From NCBI GenBank assembly GCA_016192455.1, contig JACPUC010000001.1:242110-306109 (forward strand): a DNA stretch of 64,000 bases, written 5' to 3'. Under the pieces are notes generated by a model. That model was not told where the DNA came from. It ran no database searches and worked only from the letters and a program-made list of their open reading frames with translations. Origin of the DNA: Candidatus Tectimicrobiota bacterium. GTDB lineage: Bacteria > JACPUC01. The translations under genes and the position numbers were made by a program. Positions 52,684-60,710 of the stretch are shown piece after piece (position 1 is the stretch's first letter; every line of letters starts with the position of its first letter).

Positions 52684-52781
52684 GTAAAGTTGAGACACTG
52701 CATCTTACGCGCCTGGATGTTGGGAGCTTCGGCGCGGGAATTATAGTATTCCTACACCGTCCTCTCCCATCAAAGTAAACA

Positions 52782-52796
52782 ACAGCCCGTGAGGTA
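52782..52796. repeat. Short direct repeat flanking an insert, right copy
   Basis: ACAGCCCGTGAGGTA, 23 bases before the VWA gene; partner of 51727-51741. Confidence 0.6.
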
Positions 52797-52819
52797 CTGC
52801 GGGCGAGGAATCATCTCCT

Positions 52820-53995
52820 ATGTTCATCGACTTCTTCAGCACCCTTCGGAAGTACCGCGTGCCGGTCAGCCTGACGGAATGGTTGACCCTGATGGAGGCG
52901 CTGCGCCAGGGGCATGCGCTCTCCAGCCTCTACGTCTTCTACCACTTGGCGCGCTCCATCCTGGTCAAGGACATCGCGTACTACGATGCCTACGACCTTG
53001 CCTTTCAGGACTACTTCGAGGGGATCGAGTCGCCGGAAGAGGTGGCGCAGGATGTCCTGGAGTGGCTGGCGAACCCCAACAACGTCCTGCCGCCTCTCAG
53101 CCCCGAGGAGCTGGAGCAGCTTCGCGAGCTTGACCTCGACAAGATGCGGGAGTCGATGGAGGACCGCCTGGCTCAGGCGCGCTTGAATCGCCGCGAGCAG
53201 CAGGCGCGCAACGGCCAGGGGGAGGAGCGGCGTCGCGGCCGGGGCGGCCGCCAGGGCGGCGGGCAGGCCGAGGCCGAGGGCGAGGGGGGCCGGAGCGCCC
53301 TGCGCGCCGCCTCCGAGCGCCGCTTCAAGAACTACCGCGGCGACATCACCCTCGATGTGCGGCAGTACCGCCTGGCGCTGAAGCAGCTCCGCCTGTTCCA
53401 CCGCATCGGCCCGCAGGACGAGCTTGACCTCGACGGCACCATCGACGCCACCTGCCGCAACGGCGGGGATATCGACCTCGTCTGGCAGCGCGAGCGCAAG
53501 AACACCATCAAGCTCCTCCTGCTGATGGACAGCGGCGGATCGATGCTGCCCCATGGCCGGCTGCTGAACCGGCTCTTTACGGCGGCGAAGACCGCCACGC
53601 ACCTGAAGGAGTTTCAGCACTACTACTTCCACAACTGCATCTACGACTGGGTGTACAAGGACATCGCGCAGCGCGAGACGGTGAGCACCCTGCAGCTCTT
53701 CCGCACCCTGTCGGCGGATTACAAGGTCATCCTGGTGAGCGACGCCATGATGGCCCCCGAGGAGCTCCTCATGCCCTATGGCTCCATCGACTACTACCAG
53801 CAGAACGAGCTGCCGGGCATCGAGTGGTTGAAACGCCTGGCGCGCCACTTCACGCACACGGTCTGGCTCAACCCCGAGGAGACGAACTACTGGGTGCATC
53901 CGACGGTCACCCTCATCAAGCGGGTGTTCCCGATGTTCCCGCTGACGCTCGACGGGCTTAGCCGCGGCTTCAAGAAACTCATCGTGCGGAGCTGA
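52820..53995 (+). CDS. VWA-domain protein, CoxE-like
   Basis: A 391-residue partner of the MoxR ATPase. The N-terminal region (FSTLRKYRVPVSLTEWLTLM) is typical of CoxE-like proteins; residues about 125-165 are a charged, glycine-rich linker (RRRGRGGRQGGGQAEAEGEG); the C-terminal von Willebrand A domain has the metal site as LLLLMDSGGSM (Asp237). Such pairs mature molybdenum hydroxylases or other metal enzymes. Separated from moxR by two AT-rich genes, an unusual interruption. Confidence 0.9.
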   Translation: MFIDFFSTLRKYRVPVSLTEWLTLMEALRQGHALSSLYVFYHLARSILVKDIAYYDAYDLAFQDYFEGIESPEEVAQDVLEWLANPNNVLPPLSPEELEQLRELDLDKMRESMEDRLAQARLNRREQQARNGQGEERRRGRGGRQGGGQAEAEGEGGRSALRAASERRFKNYRGDITLDVRQYRLALKQLRLFHRIGPQDELDLDGTIDATCRNGGDIDLVWQRERKNTIKLLLLMDSGGSMLPHGRLLNRLFTAAKTATHLKEFQHYYFHNCIYDWVYKDIAQRETVSTLQLFRTLSADYKVILVSDAMMAPEELLMPYGSIDYYQQNELPGIEWLKRLARHFTHTVWLNPEETNYWVHPTVTLIKRVFPMFPLTLDGLSRGFKKLIVRS

Positions 53996-54236
53996 TCCAC
54001 CTGCTCCCAGGCGGCGGCGGTCCTGGCGCTGGGCTGCCCGCGGGCGTCACCGTGGTTGACGAACCGGCGGGCGCGCTCACAGGGGGGGCATTCCCGCGGC
54101 GGTCGACGTGCCGCTTGGTCGGGGGGAATGTGCTCGACCGAGCGTGCCGGCTCCTTGTCCCGCCACCGCTGCTCAACCCCTCCGCCGGTCCGGTAAAACG
54201 CCAACGTCGCGACAGGCGGCAGGAAGGACGAGCCCC

Positions 54237-54674
54237 ATGGATCGACGCTTCACGCACGAGGTGCGGGTGCGCTGGCGGGATACCGACACGGCCTCGGAGG
54301 TCTTCTACCCGAACTACTTCGCCTTCGTGACCGATGCCGAGACCGAGTTCTTCCGCAGCCGCGGCCTGCCCCAGCAAGAGCTGATCCGCCGCTGCGGCAT
54401 TTACCTGCCGCGCGTCACCGTGCACGCGAGCTTTCGCGCCCGCACCCACTGGGATGATCTTCTGCAGGTGGCCATCTGGGTGGAGGAGCTGGCGGAGAAG
54501 CGCTACAAGCTGGGGTTCGAGATCACCCGGCAGGCGACGGGCGAGCTGGTCTCCGACGGCTACATCGTCAACGTTTGCGTGGATGCCGAGAAGCGCAAGA
54601 GCCGCCCCATCCCGGCTGAGATTCGCGACATCCTGCAGCCGCTCTGTCGGCCTCACGCGGTGCGGGCGAGCTGA
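54237..54674 (+). CDS. Acyl-CoA thioesterase, YbgC/FadM type
   Basis: A 145-residue hotdog-fold thioesterase. The signature VRWRDTDTASEVFYPNYFAF with the catalytic aspartate (Asp15 or Asp17) is near the N-terminus, and RARTHWDDLLQVAIWVEELA follows. Hydrolyses acyl- or aryl-CoA esters in the cytosol. AGGAAGG stands about 9 bases before the ATG. Confidence 0.9.
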   Translation: MDRRFTHEVRVRWRDTDTASEVFYPNYFAFVTDAETEFFRSRGLPQQELIRRCGIYLPRVTVHASFRARTHWDDLLQVAIWVEELAEKRYKLGFEITRQATGELVSDGYIVNVCVDAEKRKSRPIPAEIRDILQPLCRPHAVRAS

Positions 54675-54808
54675 GCCGGCATGATCGATGGGCAGACCTG
54701 GAGGGGCTGTGCTATCCTAGCCCGGCGCTGGGCCCGGCGCTGGAGAGGAGGGGTACGGCATGCTGCGTCGGCAAGCCGGCGCGCCACCGCCCGAGGATAG
54801 GCAGGCTG

Positions 54809-55846
54809 ATGAGTAGCCAGGCTCCCTTGATCAGGAAGATCGATCACCTCGGTATCGCCGTTGCCGATCGGGAGGCCGCCCTGCGTCTGTTTCACGACTG
54901 CCTGGGCTTGCCCGTGGGCGGCGAGGAGGAAGTGGCGCAGGACCGGGTGCGAACCACCTTCATCTCAGCCGGCGAGGTGAACCTGGAGCTGCTCGAAGCC
55001 ACCGACGCCGAGAGCCCGGTGGCGAAGTTCCTGGCCAAACGGGGCGGCGGCGTGCACCACCTGACCTTCCTCGTCGATGATCTGCAGGCGGCCCTCGAAC
55101 ACTGCCGCAGCCGAGGCGTGCGCCTCATCGACGAGACGCCACGCCGCGGCGCCCACAACGCCTGGGTGGCGTTCCTGCACCCGAAGGATACCGCCGGGGT
55201 GCTCGTGGAGCTGAAGCAGGGCGAAGCCGCTGCCGCCGAGATCGGCACGCCGGCGACACGACGCATCGCCTGGGATCGCCTGGCCGCCAGGCCCGCCGGG
55301 CTGGTGCGCCGGCAGACGAGCGCCCTCGCGGTGATCGACGTGCAGGAGAAGATGCTTCCCGCCCTCGAACCGCAGCAGCGCTTCCTGATGATGAAGAATC
55401 TGCGGCTCCTGCTGCGCTCCGCGCCGGTCCTCACGCTGCCGGTGCTGGCGACGGAGCAGTATCCCAAGGGCCTGGGGAGAACCGCCGCGGAGCTCCAGGG
55501 TCTCCTTGCCGGCTATCCCTGCGTAGAGAAGGTGAGCTTCAGCGCCTGCGGGGTGGAGGCGTTCCAGACGCACCTGGCGGCGACGCGGGCCACGCAGATC
55601 GTCCTGACGGGGGTGGAGACGCATGTCTGCGTCCTGCAGACGGGCCTGGGGCTGCTGCACGCGGGCTTCGAGGTGCACGTGGCGGCCGATGCCGTCTGCT
55701 CGCGCACGTCGCGCAACCACGAGGCGGGGTTGGCGCTCCTGGCTCGGCAGGGCGCCGTGATCACGACGAGCGAGGCGGTGCTCTTCGCCCTGCTGGAGCA
55801 GGCGGGGACCGACGAGTTCAAGGCGATCTCGCCGCTGCTCAAGTAG
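54809..55846 (+). CDS. Fusion of methylmalonyl-CoA-epimerase-like and isochorismatase-like domains
   Basis: A 345-residue two-domain protein. Residues 1-140 form a vicinal-oxygen-chelate (glyoxalase) domain with epimerase-type metal ligands His13 (KIDHLGIAV), Glu60, His83 or His84 (GVHHLTF) and Glu134. Residues about 168-345 form a cysteine hydrolase: Asp177 in AVIDVQEKM, Lys241 in VEKVSFSAC and the nucleophile Cys274 in GVETHVCVLQ. A continuous frame with no stop joins them. The pairing of these activities is unusual, and the substrate link is unknown. Confidence 0.88.
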   Translation: MSSQAPLIRKIDHLGIAVADREAALRLFHDCLGLPVGGEEEVAQDRVRTTFISAGEVNLELLEATDAESPVAKFLAKRGGGVHHLTFLVDDLQAALEHCRSRGVRLIDETPRRGAHNAWVAFLHPKDTAGVLVELKQGEAAAAEIGTPATRRIAWDRLAARPAGLVRRQTSALAVIDVQEKMLPALEPQQRFLMMKNLRLLLRSAPVLTLPVLATEQYPKGLGRTAAELQGLLAGYPCVEKVSFSACGVEAFQTHLAATRATQIVLTGVETHVCVLQTGLGLLHAGFEVHVAADAVCSRTSRNHEAGLALLARQGAVITTSEAVLFALLEQAGTDEFKAISPLLK

Positions 55847-55947
55847 GTGCAGGGACGGGCCCAGACCCTCGCCGCGGCCGCGATTCCGCCCACCCAGCCG
55901 CCGCGGTTCGCTTGCAGGAGCGGCTCTGCCGCTCACACTGGGAACCC

Positions 55948-57687
55948 ATGCAGCCCCGCCATCATCGCACCGTCGAATGGGTGGTCCGCCGGCCCGACGC
56001 GGCGGTGGTGCAGCGTCTGACGCGAAGCCTGAAGATTCCCCCCTTGCTCGCCCTCCTCCTGCACAACCGCGACCTCGCCGACCTGAGCGAGGCGCGGCAC
56101 TTCCTTGCAGCCTCCCTCGATCACCTGCACAGCGCCGAGGAGCTGCCGGGCATGGAGCGCGCGGCGCAACGCCTCGCCGACGCGGTGCAGGGCGGCGAGC
56201 GCCTGGCGGTGTACGGCGACTACGACGTCGACGGCACCAGCGGCACCGCGCTCCTGGTGCGCTTCTTCCGCGAGCTCGGCGCGCCGGTGACCTACCACAT
56301 CCCAAGCCGCTTCGAGGCGGGGTATGGCCTCAACCTCGACGACGTGGAGCGGCTCATCAACGATGGCGCCCGGGTCCTCATCACCGTCGATTGCGGCACG
56401 ACCAACTACGCCGAGGTCGATCATGCCCAGGGCCGAGGGGTGGACGTCATCGTCGTCGATCACCACCACACCCCGAACCAGCCCCTGCGGGTGACGGCGC
56501 TCGTCAACCCCAAGCTCGCCGGCTGCAGCTACCCCTGGCCGCACCTCGCCAGCGTGGGCCTCTGCTTCAAGCTTGCCCACGCGGTGCGGCGCCTGCTCCA
56601 CCAGCGCGGCGTGAGCAAGCTGCCGAACCTGAAGCGCTCCCTCGACCTCGTGGCGCTCGGCACCATCGCCGACCTGGTGCCGTTGCGCGGGGAGAATCAC
56701 ACGCTCGTCCGGCATGGCCTGGAGGAGCTGACGCAGACAAAGAAGGTTGGCGTGCAGGCTCTCAAGGAGGTCAGCTTCCTCAGCGGCGAGACGATCAACA
56801 CCGGCCACGTCGGCTTCCGCCTGGCGCCGCGCCTGAATGCCGCGGGCCGCATGGAAGACGCGCGGCTGGCCGTCGAACTCATGCTCACCGAGGACCGCCG
56901 CCGCGCCGCCGAGCTGGCGGGGCAGCTTGACGCCTTGAATCGCAGCCGCCAGGAGACCCAGGAACAGATCGTCGAGGAGGCGCTCGTCCTCGCCGAGCAG
57001 CAGCTTGCGGCAACGGGCGGGCCGGGGCTCGTGGTGGCCTCGCAGGGCTGGCACATCGGCATCGTGGGGATCGTCGCGGCGCGCCTCGCGGAGACGTTCC
57101 ACCAGCCGACGCTCGTCATCGCCGTCGAGGGGGCGGAATGCCGCGGCTCCGGGCGCAGCGTCCAGGGGGTGGACCTCTACCGTGCCCTGAAAGAGTGCGA
57201 CGACCTCTTCACGAAGTTCGGCGGCCACACCCACGCGGTCGGCTTCTCGATGCCCGCCGGCTACCTCGACGGCTTGCAGCGGCGGTTCCGCAAAGCTGTC
57301 CTGGCGCAGGTGGGGGAGCAGCCGCCGGGCCCGAAGCTCGTCATCGACGCCGAGGTGGAGCTGGCGGCGCTCGACTTCGCCTTCGTCTCCTCCCTCGACC
57401 GCATGGCGCCGTTCGGCATCGACAACCCGGCGCCCGTCTTTTGCGCCCGCGGCGTGACGGTTCTCGGCGAGCCCCGCCTCATGGGCCGGGAGAAGCAGCA
57501 CGTGCGCCTGCAGGTCAAGCAGAACGCCACGGTCTCCGCCGCCGTCGGCTTCAACCTGGCGTCAAGCCTGCGGGGGTTTGACTGGCGCGGCCGTCGGGCC
57601 GATATCGTCTTTCGCCCCAACCTCAACACCTGGAACGGCACCACTCAGGTGCAGCTCCAGCTCCAGGATCTGCGGCCCGCGGAGTAA
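55948..57687 (+). CDS. recJ: Single-stranded-DNA exonuclease RecJ
   Basis: A 579-residue 5'-3' exonuclease used in recombination and mismatch repair. The DHH phosphoesterase motifs are visible: DYDVDGTSGT at residues 91-100, VDCGTTNY near 148 and DHHHTPNQP at 171-179. The DHHA1 domain shows GRSVQGVDLYRALKECDDLF with GGHTHAVGFSM. An OB-type C-terminal part follows. The ATG at 55948 is chosen; a TTG at 55912 is a less likely alternative. Confidence 0.95.
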   Translation: MQPRHHRTVEWVVRRPDAAVVQRLTRSLKIPPLLALLLHNRDLADLSEARHFLAASLDHLHSAEELPGMERAAQRLADAVQGGERLAVYGDYDVDGTSGTALLVRFFRELGAPVTYHIPSRFEAGYGLNLDDVERLINDGARVLITVDCGTTNYAEVDHAQGRGVDVIVVDHHHTPNQPLRVTALVNPKLAGCSYPWPHLASVGLCFKLAHAVRRLLHQRGVSKLPNLKRSLDLVALGTIADLVPLRGENHTLVRHGLEELTQTKKVGVQALKEVSFLSGETINTGHVGFRLAPRLNAAGRMEDARLAVELMLTEDRRRAAELAGQLDALNRSRQETQEQIVEEALVLAEQQLAATGGPGLVVASQGWHIGIVGIVAARLAETFHQPTLVIAVEGAECRGSGRSVQGVDLYRALKECDDLFTKFGGHTHAVGFSMPAGYLDGLQRRFRKAVLAQVGEQPPGPKLVIDAEVELAALDFAFVSSLDRMAPFGIDNPAPVFCARGVTVLGEPRLMGREKQHVRLQVKQNATVSAAVGFNLASSLRGFDWRGRRADIVFRPNLNTWNGTTQVQLQLQDLRPAE

Positions 57688-57756
57688 CCGCGCCGGCAGG
57701 CTATCCCCCGGACCTTCACCCACCGTTCACAGCTTATCTCCTACGTCCACATTCCT

Positions 57757-57987
57757 GTGAGCGACAAGGGCTCGGCCTGGCTCAGGAAGGACACCTGCGC
57801 GCCCTTCGACGGCGTGCTCACGACAGAGGGCGATGCGAAGTGGGCCGAGGCGGCATCAGAGGTAATAACGAAGCGGAGGTGGCAAGTACATGTTAGCCCA
57901 TCGGTAGATTCCTACGAGGAGGCATTCCTTCGAGAGGTGACGAGTAGGGCGCTCTGCCGATTGTATTTGCCCCAGGGGGGGTATTAG
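57757..57987 (+). CDS. Small ORF with phage-lysis-type motif (remnant?)
   Basis: A GTG-started 76-residue frame. It carries DKGSAWLRKDTCAPFDGVL, closely matching DKGWAWLTKDTPAPFDGVL in the remnant at 15.7 kb, and the upstream frame also reads ISYVHIPV against EYVSVRIPT there. Proteins with an APFDGVL-type motif occur in phage lysis modules (recollection). It lies between recJ and an AT-rich protease operon, away from other lysis genes. Probably a relic. The rest of the gap to 58133 shows no gene. Confidence 0.5.
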   Translation: MSDKGSAWLRKDTCAPFDGVLTTEGDAKWAEAASEVITKRRWQVHVSPSVDSYEEAFLREVTSRALCRLYLPQGGY

Positions 57988-58133
57988 GATGGCGCCCCCT
58001 GTATTTTTTGGTCTACTTTTGTGGCGTGGGGGGGGTGAAAACCCCGATTAGCCTCCACCCCAACCCAAGACCGATGAACACCGCCCGAATGACTATTTTT
58101 TCTCTGGATCGGCGCTTAATAACAAGGAGGCGA

Positions 58134-59132
58134 TTAACGGTGACGCTTTTTCCCCTTGGATTTTGATTTACTGCCACCTGTTCTAGGTCCATGTTGTTGG
58201 ACCATTATGCGAGCGAGTTTAATAAAAGCCTTTCCTTCATGATTTTCTATGATCTTCACCGCGTTCGTTCCTTGAAAGGTGTGTGTTGTGGCATGAAATA
58301 TTGAAAGGAAAATATCTTGCATGACTTGATCTTGTTCAAGATGTTCGATTTTCAGTCCCTGCTGTTCAAGCTCAGATCGTGGAATGTGTCTACTGTGAGT
58401 TTTCCAGTGACCATGGGAAGATAACCATTGTGCTATTTCTGCGGGTTTTGTTGTATACCTCTCTTCCGGAACATTCCGGAACATGTATGATGTTAGCCAA
58501 CGCTTAACTAATTCCTTGGAAAGTTCTATGGCTCGCTCGCATTGCAATAAGAGGTCCGGTCCATATTGTCCTAGCATCGGATACCAAGCTGCAAGGCTTG
58601 ACTGGTCGGTTGCACCTGAAAGAGCCTTATCAAATTGGTCGAGAATCGCTTGGGCAGGGACCATGCGCAATCCCAGCGGGGTGGGCAGGAGTAACTGTGG
58701 GTCAATCGGCCCCAAGAAAGAATGCTTGCCCATTACAATTATATCAGCAGCACAAGCAATCATGGTCGCCGCCGACATTGCAAGACTCGGAACAATAACC
58801 TTGATGTGATCAAACTTTGAACGTAAGTATGAGACTATTGCTTCCGCTACTGTCGGCGAGCCTCCCGGACTATGTAAAATAAGGTCGAGCTGAGTACCAG
58901 AAAGGCCGTGAAGAACCTCCATAAAGCCCTGTAAATCTTCCTCTGCTATAGATATAACATCAGGATCGATATGTGGATCTGGTTGCGTCCATTTGGTTGC
59001 GTAAAGAATAGTATTACGTTGGGAGTGCTCTTTTGCGCTTACAAGGTATCTTCGCCTCACTAGATCAAATTCGCTTCCGTCCCCTTTGTGGTTTTTTTGC
59101 AGCTCATTAAGTATCTCAGACCATGTTGGCAT
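58134..59132 (-). CDS. SDH/SppA-type serine protease (ClpP fold)
   Basis: A 332-residue protein of the serine dehydrogenase proteinase family. It shows LDLILHSPGGSPTVAEAIV for the oxyanion region, then VIVPSLAMSAATMIACAADI with the likely nucleophile serine (SAAT where SAGT is usual) and MGKHSFLGPIDPQL. The C-terminus is basic (GGSKSKSKGKKRHR), perhaps for nucleic-acid or membrane contact. Clearly AT-richer than its surroundings, which suggests transfer. It follows the small gene at 59147-59374 by 14 bases. Confidence 0.85.
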   Translation of the reverse strand: MPTWSEILNELQKNHKGDGSEFDLVRRRYLVSAKEHSQRNTILYATKWTQPDPHIDPDVISIAEEDLQGFMEVLHGLSGTQLDLILHSPGGSPTVAEAIVSYLRSKFDHIKVIVPSLAMSAATMIACAADIIVMGKHSFLGPIDPQLLLPTPLGLRMVPAQAILDQFDKALSGATDQSSLAAWYPMLGQYGPDLLLQCERAIELSKELVKRWLTSYMFRNVPEERYTTKPAEIAQWLSSHGHWKTHSRHIPRSELEQQGLKIEHLEQDQVMQDIFLSIFHATTHTFQGTNAVKIIENHEGKAFIKLARIMVQQHGPRTGGSKSKSKGKKRHR

Positions 59133-59146
59133 ACCTCCCCCTATGG

Positions 59147-59374
59147 CTATATGGGGTTAACCTGTGGTCCGGAAGAGCTTGAAGACGAGATATGTTGTTT
59201 TAGCCCAGAGACGCGACGATGCGTCATGGCAGCCGATTCTAGGGCTTGATATTGTCCATATACTTCAATCATCTCCTTTATCCCTGGTTGTTGCAGTGCC
59301 CGCCTGAGAATTTCGTTGGCCTTCTTTGCCCTCTCCCTCGGGGGAATTGTTCTTTCTTCAATGTCGCTTGCCAT
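59147..59374 (-). CDS. Small protein upstream of the serine protease
   Basis: A 75-residue helical protein (ERAKKANEILRRALQQPGIK) with a serine-rich tail. ATG 59374 is chosen for GGGGGA 8 bases upstream; 59431 and 59383 are alternatives. It is the first gene of a two-gene AT-rich operon with the protease and could be its regulator or substrate adaptor; that is conjecture. Confidence 0.55.
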   Translation of the reverse strand: MASDIEERTIPPRERAKKANEILRRALQQPGIKEMIEVYGQYQALESAAMTHRRVSGLKQHISSSSSSGPQVNPI

Positions 59375-59504
59375 TTTACGCATCCCCCTTTCACTGGGCA
59401 ATTTCTGCATCGCCAGGACACCCGCCCCCATCCACTGTGGTTCTCAGTCGCGCATCCAGCCTCCGCGCTCTTCGACTATGGACTGCCTCTACCACAAATC
59501 TGTG

Positions 59505-59673
59505 ACAATGTAAAGGCAATGTCAATGCCAGGCCCCCTCCACCGCGGTCCGCCAGCAGGAGCTATACTGCGTTACATAGCCAATCCGTTGAAATACTGGT
59601 GGTTACGGTCAGATCCTCATCTCGAGCGGGGAACCGTTTACATGCCGCCAACCACCCATTGTCTTTACATTGT
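59505..59673. repeat. Inverted-repeat pair, possible insertion-sequence remnant
   Basis: ACAATGTAAAGGCAATG (59505-59521) is matched with one mismatch by the complement of 59657-59673. The 135 bases between hold further TTACAT motifs and no gene. The pattern resembles terminal repeats of a deleted insertion sequence. Confidence 0.45.
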
Positions 59674-59856
59674 ACGCCTCCAACATCCTCTTGACTACCT
59701 CAATGACCGTGGCGCGTATTCTTGGAGGGGCTCATTGCAATTCCCGCACCATCTGGTAGAGCTGCCCATCCTCCTCCCGCCGGACCACCACCTGCTCCTC
59801 GCGGTGCTTCTTCTGCTCCTTAGGATAGAGCCTCAGCTCCCGCGTCCTTCGTTCCC

Positions 59857-60294
59857 CTACCGCCCCATCAACGCCTCACGACGGATCAGGCCAGGATTCG
59901 GTGAGCCAAACGCGCCGCAGCCCGCGCCGTCGCCAATGGCGCTCCCCTGCAAGCGACTCGTCTGCAGCCGGTGCATCTCCGCGATGAGGCGGAAACGCTG
60001 CGCCAGCACCCAGGCCTCGTCCTCGCCGAGGTCCAGGGGGTCGAGGGCGGTGGCCAGCTCGACGCCGAGGTGGTGGATGAGGTCGTAGCGCTCCCAGGCC
60101 TCCTGGTTGTCGTGGCTGAGGCGGACGATGCCGCGCGGCCCGAACTGAGCTTCGCATCCCTCGCAGTCGCGGAACCGGCCTCCCATCTGACGATCCAGCT
60201 CCTCGTCGGCCCGGCAGGCGGCGCAGCCGGCGAAGGCGGGGAAATCAAGACGGAAGGAGAGGTAGTCGGCCAGGTTGCGAAGCTCGGCGGCTAG
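59857..60294 (-). CDS. Tail assembly chaperone, frameshift extension (GpT-like part)
   Basis: A 145-codon frame in the -1 register relative to the upstream chaperone gene, with no start codon of its own near its beginning. It is entered at the slippery site 60300-60294 and reads LAAELRNLADYLSFRLDFPA, then a cysteine-rich part (AGCAACRADEELD, RDCEGCEAQFG) suggestive of a zinc site, and a helical C-terminus (AWVLAQRFRLIAEMHRLQTS). The fused product would be about 254 residues. An internal ATG at 60186 is possible but would lose the first third. Confidence 0.8.
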   Translation of the reverse strand, partial: LAAELRNLADYLSFRLDFPAFAGCAACRADEELDRQMGGRFRDCEGCEAQFGPRGIVRLSHDNQEAWERYDLIHHLGVELATALDPLDLGEDEAWVLAQRFRLIAEMHRLQTSRLQGSAIGDGAGCGAFGSPNPGLIRREALMGR

Positions 60295-60620
60295 TTTTTT
60301 TCCGCGCCCACCTCCGCCGCGTCGGTGGCCGAGATGGCGGTGATGACGCGCGTCACGGTGTCCGGCGGCAGATCGAGGAGCAGCTCGATGTTGAACGGCA
60401 CGGTCTCGCCGCGCTCATCAACAAAGCCGTACCAGTCCACCACGCAGGCGCGCAGGGTGTTCTCGGCCACCTGCGCCCAGTCGCAGACGCCGTTGCGGTC
60501 GGTGGCGCGGCGGATGAAGGCGTGCTGCTGCTTCTGGCTGAGGCGGCGATAGTAGACGCCCGCGTCGGACGCGAGGCTGAGCCTGAAGCGCTCGGTATCT
60601 TTGCGAATCGTGATCGGCAT
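60291..60620 (-). CDS. Tail assembly chaperone (GpG-like)
   Basis: A 109-residue protein between the tail tube gene and the frameshift extension, the lambda G / G-T position. It begins MPITIRKDTERFRLSLASDA and ends EVGAEKN followed by TAG. GGAGGAG lies 8 bases before the ATG at 60620. The last codons GAA AAA AAC form the slippery site. It binds the tape measure protein during tail assembly in known phages. Confidence 0.82.
   Translation of the reverse strand: MPITIRKDTERFRLSLASDAGVYYRRLSQKQQHAFIRRATDRNGVCDWAQVAENTLRACVVDWYGFVDERGETVPFNIELLLDLPPDTVTRVITAISATDAAEVGAEKN
60294..60300 (-). promoter_or_regulatory. -1 ribosomal frameshift site A-AAA-AAC
   Basis: Minus strand, in the chaperone frame: GAA AAA AAC TAG. 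The heptamer A-AAA-AAC fits X-XXY-YYZ; slipping back one base turns AAC TAG into CTA GCC and opens the 145-codon extension. Confidence 0.8.
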
Positions 60621-60643
60621 TGGATTCTCCTCCACCTGGATGG

Positions 60644-60702
60644 TCCGCGGATTACACAGATGACGCAGATGAGGAATCGGCGCAATCGGCGCAATCCGCG
60701 GA
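60644..60702. repeat. Family A hairpin repeat, copy A6
   Basis: Arms TCCGCGGATTAC and GCAATCCGCGGA; fills the gap between tail tube and chaperone genes. Confidence 0.88.
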
Positions 60703-60710
60703 CCCCTCGC

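Noticed and set aside
60186-60186. ATG at 60186 as the true start of the second chaperone
   Set aside because: Conserved-looking codons continue upstream in frame to the slippery site, and the classical arrangement predicts frameshift entry; kept only as an alternative.
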